Assembly (NCBI GenBank): GCA_013397455.1
Contig: VYZB01000117.1
Span: 1,048,787 to 1,112,786 of the forward strand
Source of the DNA: Crotophaga sulcirostris
Taxonomy: Eukaryota; Chordata; Aves; Cuculiformes; Crotophagidae
DNA length: 64,000 nt
Direction of reading: 5' to 3'
Shown: positions 1-14,189 of the stretch, in pieces
Layout of the letters: every line of letters begins with the position of its first letter
How positions within the stretch are numbered: the stretch's first letter is position 1
Notes under the pieces: generated by a model
The model's database searches: none
What the model saw: only the letters and a program-made list of their open reading frames with translations
Told to the model about the DNA's origin: nothing
Position numbers and translations under genes: made by a program

Positions 1-95
1 GGCCAGGATGCCATTGGCCTTCTTGGCCACCTGGGCACACTGCTGGCTCATGTTGAGCTTCCTGTCAACCAGCACTCCCAGGTCCCTTTCCGACT
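1..95 (-). mobile_element. CR1 LINE fragment, cut by the window edge
   Basis: Read on the minus strand, this piece encodes the CR1 pol segment after the reverse-transcriptase palm, with the recognisable words LNMSQQCAQ and KKANGILA. The same words occur in the plus-strand CR1 at 37.9 kb. The 5' end of the copy is near base 95, where similarity stops after the block for DLGVLVD. The 3' part lies to the left of the window, so total length is unknown. Confidence 0.85.
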
Positions 96-3000
96 GACTA
101 CTCTACATCAACCTCTGCAAAACTGCAACAGAGGAACCACCCTTCGAAAGCACCAGCAGTTCTCAACACGGGGCACCATCTGACCAGAGTGGTCTTCTCC
201 TAGCCTTGAAGACATTCTAGTCATCTCTTAAAACTACAGTTATTCTCCAGGTTTTCTACCTATTTTCAGTCTTTGTGGATGACAGTGGTGCAGTAACATC
301 CTCAGTAGGGACAACCTGTCAGGCACACACCCACAACCATTCTAATTTGGGTGTCATGAAAAGCTGCATCAAATGCTGTGCCTATTTTAGGGATGTTCAG
401 TTCCCTCCACTGCTCCACCCCTCCTAGATGCATCCGTTAACCATGGCCAGGCTCATGCTATGATCCAGTCTTTTAATAGCTATACAGCACAACCCAGTGA
501 AGTCTGACTGATACTGTTTCTTCTCTCCTTTGAAACAGTGCTCAATAAGTACATCATCCTCATTTAGAGGTTTCTTAAAACTTAACAATAAATAAGTAGA
601 TAAATAGATATAATAAATAAATAAATTAGAAAATCATCAGGTGTCCCTGGTCTCCAATGAGTAATCTTGCTTCTCAGATGATGGCTAAGGAATCACCCAA
701 GGACAAGCACAGCTAGCCCATAATGCTACAAAGAGGCTGACAGTAATGCAGTTGGATGTTCCGTTTGAACAAAACTTGGCAACTGGCATGCAATCCATTT
801 TGAGACAGTACCAAGAGGACAGCTCTGACAAATGCCTTGAAATTCAGTGTCCGTGGTCCTACCCTTGCTGTGCTGCAGTGTGTAGCAGAGAGCAGTGACA
901 GCTTAAATGGCTGGCTGGCAGATACATTCACAATACATTAACATTTTGTCAGAATCCTGCCAGGTGTCTCTCTGGTCTCAATGGGAACCAAGAAACTGCT
1001 TTGGCTACATTTGGATGGGACATCTGCTTCATCAAAATATCCCATCTGTGGATGGTTTTACTGTACCTAGTAGTACATAACACAGTAATAGCCTCTTTCA
1101 CCCCTTTCCAAATGTATCTTTCATGTTAGAAAAGTTTAGTTTAATCTGTGTTTGCCCAGTCATCAAGTATCTTGTGTCTATTTCACAAGAAACAAAAGAT
1201 TCTTATTTTCCCGAGGTCCAACACAGACATCATGAACTCTGTTCATTAGCCTTAAGGCAGCACTGCCAAGACCTGGGTCATGCCTTCATTCTGCCTCCAG
1301 AACTATGCAGGGATTTCATTAATGGAAGGTTAAATTAGACCAGCCACCACTGTGCAGCCTAGCAGAGCCTGTGAGGCAACCTCTGAATTACCCAAAGGTT
1401 GAATTATCTCAGTTTCACAGAAGTTCTCTAGCTGTGGAGTTACCTCCGCTTTCCCAAAAGGAGTTCCTGACATGTCCTCAGATGTGTGTGGGGTCAGACA
1501 AGGACAGAAATGGGAAAATCAGAAAGAGCTTCAGAAAGGAAATGCTTCCTCCCAACTTCCCTGGAAAAATAATGCAACCTGAGTGTATACTCACTACTTA
1601 CCTCCCTACTCTGTGATGTAGAAACTTCCACAGTTCTGGGTCCTCCACTCCTGCTAAGACCTTTTTTGACTTCAGGGCAGCAATGAAAAAGATTTGAGTT
1701 TTAGCCCAATTTGGTAGCACTAAGCCTCTTGCCAGCTAAACAGACTGCAGTAAAGCCACAAAATTTGGTGTTCAATTCCGACATGCAGAAATAGAGCTAC
1801 AGGTAATGAAACATCTGTTTCCCACTGTGCAAATGATATTCCTTGGCTTACCACTGGCTGCTTTGGAGTTGATACAAGCTGTTCTCTGGAAGCCAAGAGT
1901 CCCACTGTTACAGCACTGTAGCAATCCCGTTCCCTCTCACTACACTACACTGGGCATAGTTTTCTAGACTAAAACAGCTATAGGAACAGTCAAGAATCAC
2001 ATAATAAATTGCTGTTCACATCAAAGTCCAAGGATCAGAACTGAAGTACAAGAAAGATTTTAAGGAAAAAAAGAAACAAATTGAAGAAGAAAGATCAGGA
2101 CTGCTGTTTTACACAGGCACCATATCTGTGTTACTTTACACATTGCAGTGTGAACCCCTTCCTACTCAATGCACGTAAAACTGAAGACACTGAGAGGAAG
2201 AGAAGGCACACGGAAATGAGCCTTCAGATGGAGACAAGTTCTGTTTGGGCTTTGGACAATACAATTTCAGAGAACAAACCAGATTTCATCTTACACAATC
2301 AATACAGCAACTCTGAGCATAAATCCAAGCCAGGAAAACAGCAATGATTTATGTACGCAGCTATCGGAGTAAATACTGTGAATCTAAGTGTAACGCAAAG
2401 AGCTTTTTAGCTTGCAGTCAAGAAGACAGACCGTATAGGAGAAAGTAGCAAGCTGAACGTTACCTTTTCAACTGGAAACTAACCCTGAACCCTTTCAGAT
2501 CCTATTTCAAAGAGTACTGAAATGAAAAGAAGACGTTCAAATGGATCACCATATTACAAGTACATCCCTAAATCAGTCTGCTAGCAAATCAGCAAATTGA
2601 TCATAGTAAGAATAGACCATAAAACAGTCTACATATACAACAGGATAAAATAAATTAGGCTCGCTGATATTGTTTCCTCCAGATCCAGTAGTAGCAGGCT
2701 ATAAATCTGTCCATGACTTATTCTTAAATACTTCAGTGTAAAACCTGCTACAGCCTGGAGATACATCCAGTGAGGCTTACCCAATAAAATGTATAACTCT
2801 CAGGTTTTCCTTATTTCCTGATGGCTCTGATTGCCCTTGGCTGAAGCACTTGGCTGTTTGTGAACCACGACCCAGTTTGATACAGAACAGCTGAGTAACC
2901 CTGATTCTGTGTTCCTAATAAAGCCATTTATGGGAGGTAGTGGTGAACATGTCCATCTTCATAGTAAGAACACCCAAGAGTTAAAGCCATGTGAGACAAT

Positions 3001-3483
3001 AAAAGTGAAAACAAAGACAGAAAATTAATAATGGAGATGTATTAGCTAGCAGTTCCAGTATTCAATCGGGAAAAAGTATTGACACAAAAAAGGTATGAGG
3101 TCCTAATTAAAAAAACGGACAATTGGGAGACGGCAGCTCAGCAGCATAAGGGATCAGCCTGTTCCAGGGAGCACTGGAGATGAGCCCTTTCCCATCTGAT
3201 CAATGAGTGCCTTGCCAACAGAAACACTGTGGAGAGCATATTAATGCTTAACCTGCTAGCTCATTAAACTTGGTTAACTACCATGTATATTAGCTAGCAA
3301 AGAATTGCTGTGTACTCTTTAAGCTGCCTACATCATGCTTGGAGACTCCCTGTGTGTACGCTGAGGTTGTCTGAATGAAATTTGCTGGAAAAGGAGAGTT
3401 ATAGTCCACCCAGAAAACTGTCCACACAACCAAGTCTCTGTTGTAAACCAAGACACCCGCTCCTCTCCATGGCTTCTCTCACT
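96..3483. other. single-copy sequence, no gene seen
   Basis: AT-rich sequence without a recognisable exon, RNA gene or interspersed repeat. Open frames here reach about 88 codons and have no familiar motif. The only structure seen is a TAAA/TAGA-rich tract at 587-630, listed separately. Confidence 0.5.
587..630. repeat. TAAA/TAGA-rich simple repeat
   Basis: Imperfect tetranucleotide tract of AATA, TAGA and TAAA units. It is not attached to a recognisable LINE or SINE tail. Confidence 0.7.
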
Positions 3484-4013
3484 TCACAGTATCACAGTAT
3501 TACAAGGTTGGAAAGGACCTCTGAGATCATCAAGTCCAACCTATAAACCAACACTAACACCAACCCATCATCTAAACCATGGCACTGAGTGCCTCATCCA
3601 ATATCCTCTTAAACATCTCCAGGGACAGTGACTCCACCACCTCCCTGGGCAGCGCATTCCAATGGCCAATCACCCTTTCAGGGAAGAACTTTTTCCTAAT
3701 ATCAAGCCTAAACTTTCCCTGACGAAGCTTAAGTCCATGTCCTCTTGTTCTGTCACTGGTAACCTGAGAGAAGAGACCAACCCCTGCCTGACTACAACCT
3801 CCTTTTAGGTAGTTGTAGAGAGCAATAACATCTGCCTTGAACCTCCTCTTCTCCAGACTAAACAGCCCCAGCTCCCTCAGTCGCTCCTCATAGGGCTTGT
3901 GCTCCAGCCCCTTCACCATCTTCGTTGCTCTGCTCTGGACACACTCCAGTATCTTGACATCTTTCTCAAACGGAGGGGCCCAGAACAGCACACAGTATTC
4001 AAGGTAAGGCCTG
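3484..4013 (-). mobile_element. CR1 LINE 3' part, TACTGTGA-tail group
   Basis: On the plus strand it begins with TCACAGTATCACAGTATTAC, which is the reversed 3' tail of two TACTGTGA octamers. The 3' UTR and the pol C-terminus follow in reverse. The copy is about 530 bp and 5'-truncated near 4013. Its coding part is still open for 139 codons (3572-3991), which suggests a fairly recent insertion. The same group recurs at 17.7, 27.6, 33.4, 40.6, 45.0 and 52.4 kb. Confidence 0.93.
3572..3991 (-). pseudogene. CR1 pol C-terminal fragment, open 139 codons
   Basis: This is the C-terminal end of the CR1 ORF2 polyprotein, downstream of the reverse transcriptase. It carries the conserved run of motifs seen in all CR1 copies here: an [16 protein letters not shown] segment near residues 8-24, [17 protein letters not shown] near 33-50, [12 protein letters not shown] QVTSDRTRG near 76-85, and a [15 protein letters not shown] segment near 96-111. 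It ends in LSAMV followed by a stop, the normal pol terminus of this group. Endonuclease and catalytic RT blocks are absent because the copy is 5'-truncated, so it cannot encode an active enzyme. The apparent start codon is internal and has no meaning. No stop or frameshift breaks the frame, unlike the copy at 52.4 kb. The role of this C-terminal region in retrotransposition is not well defined. Confidence 0.85.
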
Positions 4014-7000
4014 AATGAACTTGCAGTCGTCCTTCTCTATGTTCTAGCCAAGAGGCACGCTAACTGAAATTTTGGCTCTGAAACAAATGAAAAGGAGGAA
4101 TCGGTCAAGGTAGCAATGATTTCTGGATCACTGTAGCTATATTTCTTCCTCCCATCACAACTGTCATACTACTGCTCAGGTACAGTTTAAAAGGGGCAGA
4201 TGTTCTCCTGGCCCAAGAGATCACTGAACAGGTAAATAATATTCCTTGATTCTGACTCAATTAGACACTTTCAAGCATGTTGCAGGACAATTTTTTTATT
4301 TCTGTTTCTAAATATTATTTATTTTTCTGTTAAATCTAATCATTTATTCCTGCATCTCTCAAAAATCTGAGGAAAAAGAAAAAACCCGTAGACTTGGGAG
4401 TTTAAGAAAACCAATTACTATGATGAAAACAAAGAAATATATAGCAACAACTATAAATCTCAAAATGAGTGGAAAAAAATTTTAAAACACATAACTATAT
4501 AAAAGGTACTGAGATGTTAAATGGTTCAATCTACTGTAACATTAGTTGGATTGGAACTCCGCTATCAAAAACAGTAAAAAAACATCACCCGCATTTCTTT
4601 TATGTTTTTTTTTTGCAATGAAATAAAAGTGCTAAAGCCCCTGACAAAGAAAAATAACCTTCTTAAATCAAGATTTATATGTTGCCACCTGGTTTTTAAT
4701 TTATCTCTGTTCTCTAATTAACAGGCTGTCACTGGAAGAGAAGAACATTAATGGCACGAGACAACAGTGTCATCTCCTACTACAGACTAAATCTTGAAGA
4801 AAAAAAAAATCAAAGCAGTCATTTAAAATAAATCAACAGCCTTGGCCAAGTTGGCTGTTTGCATGGCAGATATTTATTGCCTCACACAATCCTTACAGAG
4901 AGAAAGTACCTGGCACCAATTGGTTAAAAATAAATTAAGAATGGTACTTCCAGCAAGAGAAACAAATACTGTTCAATATTTTCTTTCTGGTTAAGGTAGA
5001 AACAGTCTTTTGAGCAGAGGGAACACAAAACAGATGTGTTTAATTCACAGTAGTCAGCCATGAATTCTACCCTCAGTCAATTCTAGTGTCAATTTAACAA
5101 TATATATTCCTATTACATTTTTATTTCATTTCATATTTCATTTTATTCATGAAACACACTACATCATTTTTATGGGTCAGTCATCTTGGAAATCTCTTTT
5201 TTTTTCAGGTACAGAGTGCTCAGCTTTTCTGGACTCTGGTTGGGAACACTTCAGACATGATCCCCCGGTCACTATGACAAATAAAAAGCATAAGACACTA
5301 AAGTTTTTTTGCAGTGAAGCCAAAATCTATGTGGCTAAACAGCTCCTGTTCTTCCCCAGTGGAGACAACGCACTCTTAAAAAGCTCAGATGTTTTCCAAG
5401 TTATGTAAAAGTGGCTCCTGCTGCACAGTATATTGTCCAGCCCAGACCTACTGGCAGGCACGTGTTTTCAGTGCTCAGTACACAAACCTGATAGACAGTC
5501 CAAAGTCAACTGTCATCCAAATTTCACATATGAAGTTGAGTGTGCTTGGATTTACAGAGCCTGTATTTTTAACCTTTAAATCAATAAATAAAGGAATCCT
5601 TCAATCTGTTCTGCTAAAATATAATTTCAATTGACAGAGACAGTTTTTTTGAAGGGATTTAAGTGCAATATTAACAAATATGGCAGTATAGCTACTCTCA
5701 GGCTAAATCTGAGTAGATTACAAAGTTTAGCAAAGGTCACAGATCTCCTACTGCAGACATTTGTGGTTTCCAAGTTAAGACCAGAGGGAACAATGCAATC
5801 ATCTATTCTGAGCTACTCCATAACATTAGACTCTTTCACTTAGTGCAGCAGGGAAAACCCTTCTTCTTTAGTGTGTTCCTACCTTTGAGTTCTTTAAACT
5901 GTCATTGAACTAGGTCAAATATTTTCTAAGAGATATGATACTGACCCTATTTAAGATTGTATCTGGGCCAACCGAGTCAACTGAGTCTAACACCAGCTCT
6001 CATATAAAGAGCTTTAAAAAATAAATGTTAAACATCCTTTCCTCTCAGTTTGTATGGCAGTTTTCAGGAACAATAAGAAAAGATCAGCATCTTCAAGCAA
6101 TGGTGTAAGAGTTCAGCTCTGTTATCACAAGATCTTGTCCTTACTTTGACCGAAACAACGTCTGCTTTCCTAGAGAACAACAAGGCTTCCAGTTCTTCAA
6201 ATTTTTGTGCCCAGCATCTCTAGCAACAGTCAAAATCCTTAATACCCGTGGTAACTCTCACCCTTCATTCTGTACAGTGTGTGGGTACCAACTGAAATAA
6301 AGGATGGCAGTCTCAGAAATCAGTTCAGATTTCATGAAAGAGGAAGATACACTTTTGTGGTCATTTTCTTTTAGTTTTGCTTTCGTAAAAATGTTCCAGA
6401 TAATTTTTATGGGTTTATGATAAAGTATCTTTAAAAAAAACCCAAACAACTTTCTATAATAAATATTAATTTCATGGAGAAAAAATGCATTTTAATAACA
6501 TTTTTTACTTTGAAACATTTTTTTACCTACACCAGAAAGGATTCCCTGACATTCTGATATGTCCTGTGTGTGGAGAAAAGAAAACAAAATAATCTGTTCA
6601 AGTGTTCATATGAAACATTACACCCAGCTGTTGCATCACTAATTTAAGCATATTGGGTTTATGCAATGAGGTTTTGGTAGCACAGGGTGTTGACCATCCT
6701 CCCTGGATGGCAGCTGAATTGTACAACAAGTTACACTCCTCTTCAGCAGGGATTAGTTGTTTAACTTAAGTAACTTCTTAAATAGAATAAATCACTTAGA
6801 GTTATAATAGTGTGTGATTTATTATACTGTTTCCTTAGCTTTTATGGCATGAGTAGCCACACTTGCTGAAGCATTAGGACCCAAGCCGTAAATATCCACT
6901 TTACTTAATGTGTACCTATTCAGTCAAAACAGGGGCTCCAGAGCCAACATAAACCAGAAGATACAAAGGCTTCAAGGATACAGACCATTAACAACAGCTG

Positions 7001-10000
7001 CTCTAAGATAAGGTAACAATCAGTCTGAAAAACAGGGAAGGAACCCAATGAGGAATGAGAAGACCCCAGATCCAGATGTTACTACTGGACCAAACTGTTG
7101 TGCGGTGGGTAAATAGATTGTAAGGGCATATTTGACCAGAGATTTCTTGATTCATGTCAGTCCTCTCTCTGGAGCCAACCATGCTACTGTACTACTCTAT
7201 TAAATTATTTAGTTTTTGAAATCCAGTGCCTGACATTCTGCTTCACAAAACCCTCCAGAAGGTAGAAAATCAGCGATGGACATGAGAACAGAAAAGATTT
7301 AATTTGATCATGAACTTGGCACACAGTATTACAACTGAAATTCCTGCGTTTTCTTTTCCTTTTGGCTTTGTATTTCTTTTGTTCACCCTCTTTTTCATGT
7401 GCATTATTGCAGAGAAACTGCTGGCAGTCACTACTTCAGATGTGGGACTTTATCACAGCAGGATTAACTAAATCACAAAGGCAGAGCCCATATAGCATCA
7501 ACCCCCTTCCCTTTTCACATCCCAGAGGCAGATGACAATAAGAAATGAATTTTCTCATATTGTTAAAGCTTATGCTTTTTCATCTGTGAGAAGGATTTTT
7601 GCTTTGGTTCAAGGAGGGAGCTGATTTTACTATTACAATGGAAAAAAAATGAACAAGCTCTACATCAAGGTGACTAATATGTTCTGTAAGTTTGTGAAAA
7701 GTATGGATTTTTTTTCTTCTTTTTTTTTTTCAGATTAAAGTTGTCAAGAACTGTTCTTGCTTTGCAGATAGCCTTGTTCTAAGACACATGTAGATTATTA
7801 GCATGAATTCTTGCAACACAGACGTGTTATGATACGATCCCATGTTGGAGATGTTTTTTATACCACACACAGACTAGGAGCTCCCCCGATACTGCAGTGT
7901 GTTAGACTGGTCCATTACAGATTTCTGAATTTCAGGCTGTCACAGGATTACTGCCTGTGGCAAGGCAATGAACACGATGCAGCCAGAACTAATTTTCTCA
8001 AGATCTTAGAGATAAAGCAGAAAAGGAACCCCTGCCAGAACAACGCAACAGAAGAATTGTGCAAGAATGATTTGGAGATATAAATCATTTTACAAGATTT
8101 CCCCCGAAAGAGGCTTCTTTAGGGTGGAAAAGTATATCATGTGCAAGCACTATCAGTCAGAGGGTGAGGTTAAACCCACTGTTATCTTGCTAAGGATACA
8201 TCCTACAGCTGAATGGTATTAAATAGGCCCCACAAATACAGAAAAGCCATTTTTAGTTCTGGTGCAGACAGAAACAAATAAGGTTCTACTTGCAAATGCA
8301 ATGGAATAAATAGCCATAGAAAATTTTGTCCTCCTTGTGGCTACTATGGCAAAAGCAAATTTCTCCTAGACAACCTACTTTCGCCCCAGGCAGCTATGGG
8401 GTTGTCCAGGAAAGCTGTTGCAAGGTGAAATCCAGCATGGACAGCCAGTACGTCGCTCCCAACCTCCTTCTGTGATGCTTAACCTGCTGCAAGTGACCTT
8501 TGGAGGCTTCTCCAAGTTCAGTCCCAAACAGACATCTGTTAACTAACACAAAAACACTGTTCTGAGGAAACTACATAGGGAAGTCATTCCCACCAACTTC
8601 CTGAGATAGATAAGCTCTTAAAAAGCCATTTAGTTAGCATTTTCCTTAGTTTTTGAGCCTTGCATGATGATATTGTTAAGAGTTATATTGTGACTGTAGC
8701 AATGACTTCCTCCAGAAAATTATTTAAAAAAAAACAATGACATCAAGTTTTGGGGCTTTTTTTCCAGTATGTTCTGGAACTGAACCATGAACCACACCCT
8801 TACTCCTCACAGACATAAGACAATAAAACCTTTTCCTCACTCATAAATGAGACTGGATTTGTATTGTGAATGGCAATAGGCAATTAAATGCCCAAGCCAT
8901 TCTGCTGGGTTTTTTTTTTCCCCCCTCTCATTTATTTTTCTCCAGAGAAACTCTGAAGGATACCCCAGGAGATCCACTGGAATTTAATCACACAAAATAA
9001 ATGGTCAGGTGTAATCTCCATCTTTCTAGCTACATTTTTCATTAACATATTGGCTAATAATTGTTTGAGTCTTTTTTTTACTATATGTCATATTGATTAT
9101 GCATTAAATCTTCATAGAAGTAATGGGAATGTGGACATCATTTTCCATTACTGATACGTTTAATATAAAAGGATGTCTGGAACAGATTAGAGAGCAATGT
9201 CAAACTAGCAAGAAGCTGAAGTTATTAAAAACCCCTATTAATTAAATTGCCTTTTAAAAAATATTTTTATTAAAGTATGTGGTAATTTATTCACATAGCC
9301 ATATGTAGAAGCAAGGTTTAAGCTTTTGACTTGCTTTTTGACAGTGATTAATCTATAGTAATTATTACTATAGAAATGCAAGTTGAGCTTCCTTCCTCTC
9401 ACCACCAGCTCAACACACATTTTGGTCACTATTATGAAGCAGTTGTGAGCTTCCATCCAGCTGGTCTCCATGTCATGTGACTGTATATGTATGTCCTCAT
9501 TTTGAAAGCTATTCCTCTACTCTCTGCTTACAAAATATCTCTGGTACATGGTACATCCTGTGTTTACTTAACCGTCAGCGTTGAGATTACGCAGATCCAG
9601 TGTCCACTGATGAGTAATAATTGAGCCTAGCTGTTCTGTCCAATTCCCACAGAGTAAAATTGCCAAAGTACACAAGGTAGACAGCCTAGGATTTAAATTG
9701 CTGGACAACAGATGCATTTTTACACTATATGCAGGCCAGCCTTAAGCTTCACAATAAAATCTTTTTATGGCAGTCCCATTGCCTTTATATTTCTCTTGAA
9801 TATCTTTTCACATCAGTAACATTTAGATATTGATGAAGTTTAGATTTATTTAGCAGTTGTTGTCTTGAAATCGAAAGAAACTTTGCAGTCACTCACTTGT
9901 CATGTTCTTTTTCAGTCTGACATTTGCTATTTTTCTTATGTTACTCCCCAAAAAGTGAAAATCCAGTTTTCCTGTAGCACATTTAATCCTTATTGTTAGA

Positions 10001-13000
10001 GAAAAATCTTTCAGATGTAACCCCTAACACATTAGAGTCAAGATAGAAAAAGATTCCAGTATGATTTAGCTCTGTGAATTTTTAAGGCTTCAGATTGACA
10101 ACTCTGAAATGAGAGCATTTGATTGTAGCTATTTCTAAAAAAAAATAAACCCACAAACATAAGTATTTCTGCTTTCACCAATTTCTGTCCCTTTTCAATG
10201 TGTTTACGTTCATCTTTCATTGGTTGATCTCTGTTACTAATGAACTCTTGAGATTCAATGAACTCTAGAGAACAGCTCTCAAGTGGTTCTTTAAATGGTT
10301 TGAGTTCAGTCTCAAATTCAGGATGCAAAACACACCATGAAAAGTACTTTTATAGGATTCATCTCTTTAGGAAATACTCTTCATTTAACATATAAGCAGG
10401 CTGACTTAAACACAAAGAAAAATAGGAAAGAGTTCGGAAGAAACTCATTAAAGTGAAGGAGTCAGCTTTAAAATTTGGTTTACTTCATCTGTCACAAAAA
10501 AAAGATTGCTTTCCACAAACATTCAGACCAGAAGAAAAAATAAATCTGTTTATGCATTTCTCACAGAAAGATTCCTTTAAGTCTTATAGCTACACACTGT
10601 TCAAGCCACTGAAATATTTATACATCCTAGATGGGAAAAAGAAATTCTTTGTCAAATGGTTCCCAGTTCTTTTAGTGTAAACTTTCCTGATGCTCCATTA
10701 TTCCCATCAGCCTGAGGTCCCCCCATCCCAATTCCTCCCATCATCTCTGACTCAGTAGGTTCGTCTCCTGATCTATTCCTAAGTCCTCTCCCCAGAGCAC
10801 CAACTCTCTTCACACTTCAGTCTCTTGTCACTTCTAAATTGTTCAAGAAATACTGGAAATTGATGGAGACCAGAGGAGAGAAACAGAAAGCATTGAGCTA
10901 CAATACCAGGAATTCACATGATTAACTAGGCTATGAGTAACTTCAAATCAGTTTGAGCTGACTAACTAAGTGAATAACTGGCTAAACAAAGGTGGAAGGC
11001 TGTGTAAGGACACAAGGCACAGTTACCATTTCAAGATCATTCCCAGTCCTAGTCCCATTCCCACCTCCTTCTTGGAGAAATGAAGGCAACAGTAGTGGCA
11101 GAACAGGAAAAGAAAGTAGGAAGGAGCAAGCAGAGTTATTGATCCATCCCAGGCTACATTTTACCTGCAAGATTTCTTACTGTCACGGTTGAGTACTCTG
11201 GATTGGAACACACATATTGTAAAGAAAGAGGAAAATTAAGGCCAGGGTGGAAGAACAAATCACCATGACTCCAAATGCTGCCAAAAGCACAAATGTTTTT
11301 AACACCTATTCAAAATAATCTTTTTCTTTGTTTATCAAAGATCAATGCTGTCAGTGCTATTTAAGATACTTTGACTGTGCTGAAAATATTTACAGCTTCT
11401 GCATTAGTGCATGTATTAATTGCTTTTGTAATTTCACTGTCTTATAAAACTTTCAGGACTGATAGAGCTAATGATAACAGATAATTTTGAAGTTCTGATT
11501 AGTTTAATAAGCTCAGATTTCATTAAACATAAGGAAACCTCCCCGTTAAAATCAAATCTCCTTCAAGTAAGTTGTGTCAGATAAACAGGAGCTGCAACAT
11601 CACTGATGACTGCTTATGCGCCAAGTTTTAATGCTTTTCTACCTCTGCCAACTGGCCCAAGACCTCTTCCCTCTAACAGTTCCCATCATTTAGCCATTGT
11701 CTCCTCCCACCACTGCTCAAAAACTCCAATCTTCCAGTTTTACCTTCTTTGTTGTTGCCTGCTAGCTCTACAATATCTTCCAAAGTATACATACCATGTA
11801 GCTTCCCTGGAGAGGAAAACAGGAGTATTTTCCTAGGAAAATATTTTATGCACTGATATTCCTGTTAATTCCTTCCAAGCAACATAAACTTTTGGGCTTC
11901 TGTACCTTAAAGTTATTGAAGGGCAAAACAAGCTTTACAGTCACAGAAAAAAAATAAGAGAGACCTCAAATGATCCTCAATTTATCTGTCCTGGTGTCCG
12001 TCATGATATTTGCAACATGTTCTCAGGTAACATTGCAACTAATAGCACTACTTACAGCACAGATTTCAGATTGATGTTAATAAATACAAAAGTGGCAACA
12101 ATATCTAGACTTTTCCCACTACCTGTGATTGTGCTGGAGTAAAAATGATGCCTGGAGACTGTGCAGGAGGAGATGAGAATTTTGATTTCTTCTTACAGAT
12201 GATTTACATCATCTTCTTTTGCCTTTAATATTGCTTTCGTCTAGTGACGGCAGGGGCAAGCACAGCTGTTTGCCTTTATGGCTACCACTTAGTGACACAT
12301 AAGTGCTAGTTGCATTACCCAGGGAAAGATATCAAATGCAAACCAAGTAACAGCATAGACAGTGAATGAGCAAGTGGAATCTGTGGGTCTTGCCTTTAGC
12401 AAGTCATGCAGTTTGCTGATATGATATACAACAACTGAAGGTCTTCATCTGCAGAAAAAAACACCCCATTGTCTGACACATACCTCACGTTCAGAGAGCT
12501 TGTCCCCCAGAAAGTCATTTTCAGACTTGGTGGCTGAGATAAGGTTAGCTTATCTAAGGTGGCTTAGATAAGGTTATGGTCTCAGCATGAGCCAGTTTTC
12601 ACCTTCATTGGAGATAATTTGACATACTGTAACACTTCAGATACATTGCAGAATGATAGACCCATCATGACTTCATACAGGATTTCTTTATGACAAGGGG
12701 ACTCTATGTTCATTCCCAAACTCCTCCTACAGTATATTTGCTGACTGGATCCACATTCCAAGACACAGATTATTTAGATATATACAGTGTAGATATACAA
12801 ATACAATTAAAAGCCTAAACCTTTCTGGTAACAATCTAAGGCAAAATTCATATTGCTGCACGGAAAGAGCCAAAAACACCCTGAAGGATTGTGGCAAAAG
12901 GACTCATTTATCTTCCCTGACTAAAGAGAGAGGTTAAGCGCATAGCTCAGATCTTGACCACAACAAAGTAAGCATTCAAAACGCCCCAAACATACACACA

Positions 13001-13245
13001 AACAAACAAAAAAATCAAGCAGAATTAATCCCACCTTCTCGCTCTGTATCTGTCTAAACTCAGGATTTACTTGTTTTGCGTGAGACAGCTTCTTGTGTTA
13101 AACAAGGAATTGCCTTTGGGGACAATCTCTTAGAGTTCATGAATTACACTGTACTTGCAGAGTGCAACAGAAAGTGAATATATTAGACTTTTTTTTTTTA
13201 AATACAGACACCTACTTTCCCAGACTGTGATAGACTTTTTATTTG
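4014..13245. other. single-copy sequence, no gene seen
   Basis: More than 9 kb with no recognisable exon, RNA gene or CR1 copy. There are long pyrimidine tracts that end in CAG at 5192-5208, 7708-7733 and 8910-8945. They resemble splice acceptors, but no coding segment follows any of them. A perfect hairpin at 12549-12572 is listed separately. Open frames stay below 100 codons and look random. Confidence 0.5.
12529..12576. repeat. direct repeat containing a perfect hairpin
   Basis: Two near-identical 19-bp units lie at 12529-12547 and 12558-12576 and differ at one base. Between and within them, CTTATCTAAG (12549-12558) and CTTAGATAAG (12563-12572) form a perfect 10-bp stem with a GTGG loop. 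Confidence 0.75.
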
Positions 13246-13390
13246 TAATAATATTTTGCCTTCTATAGCACCTTGCATCTCAGCATGGCAGAATACTTCG
13301 CAAACATTAAATTAAGCCTTGTGATGTCCCACCAAGGCTGGCAGGCAGGTGTTTCGTAATTACGTCAGATATTTACAATTACTTGCACAC
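13246..13390 (-). repeat. ancient MIR-like amniote SINE relic (reversed)
   Basis: The stretch reading TAGCACCTTGCATCTCAG, then CGCAAACATTAAATTAAGCC, then GTGATGTCCC resembles the 3' half of MIR-type (CORE) SINEs of amniotes read in reverse. Those contain a comparable run: a cattle-like GCACTTT, then ACAAACATTAATTAAGCC, then CACAACACCC. The match is from memory and is interrupted by many substitutions. The boundaries are approximate. Confidence 0.5.
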
Positions 13391-14189
13391 AAAACTGATC
13401 ATTAGGTTAGGGCAGAAGTGGGAGCAAAATATGGAAATTTCATTGCCACTTCTCTGGTCTGACTGCCTGAGGACTCTCTGACTTTGGAGGACCTTGGGTG
13501 GACATTGCTATGTCAGGCAGCAGTAAAGCTGACTGCTAGAAAGGAAGATGAAACAGTGTGTTATGGCAATCTTCCCAGGATTTCAGGTGACAGAAATAAG
13601 AGTATCTAGTCTTTGGCTTCATTCACTGATGGACAGAAGGGTATAAGATTATTCTCCATCTCTTAATAGACTATGGACAACCACAGCTCCCATGTGCAGA
13701 CTGTTCTGTTCTGACATTCAGAATGGCATCCTGAAACAGAACAGCAAGGTCAAACCATCACCCACACGAGCTGGCAGAGCTGGCTGGCATATTACATGCA
13801 ATTCTCAGACTTTCCCTAGGCTGTCATAATCTATGGCCACAGCATCTGTCTCACTAAATCACAGAGATATGTGCATCCTGGAACAACAGAAAAGGGGAAA
13901 TAAAAGCAAGGAAGTTGACACTGAGATTCAACGTGTGCTCTGTAGTGAGGTCTCAGCCCCCTGGTTAACGAAATCAAAATTCATCTGCAAATTTGTCAAC
14001 ACCCATTCATCATAATATTGGTGTCTAAAGCTAATTCATAAAAGCCTACCTGAATCTATCTTTTTCTTCTGCTCCTGAAGACTTATGGTATCCCATTGGC
14101 TTGCAGAGGTGGCTTAAGAGAGCCACAGGACTTGTGTCTGCTCACAACGGGTTTCTAAGCATCTTTGGCTGATGCCTTTAGCTTTGTTT
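13391..14189. other. spacer between the two MIR-like relics
   Basis: No gene or repeat recognised. The frames here are short and without motif. Confidence 0.45.

Noticed and set aside
5192..8945. Splice-acceptor-like pyrimidine tracts ending in CAG at 5192-5208, 7708-7733 and 8910-8945
   Set aside because: No open coding segment with a matching donor follows any of them. Such tracts are common in AT-rich DNA.
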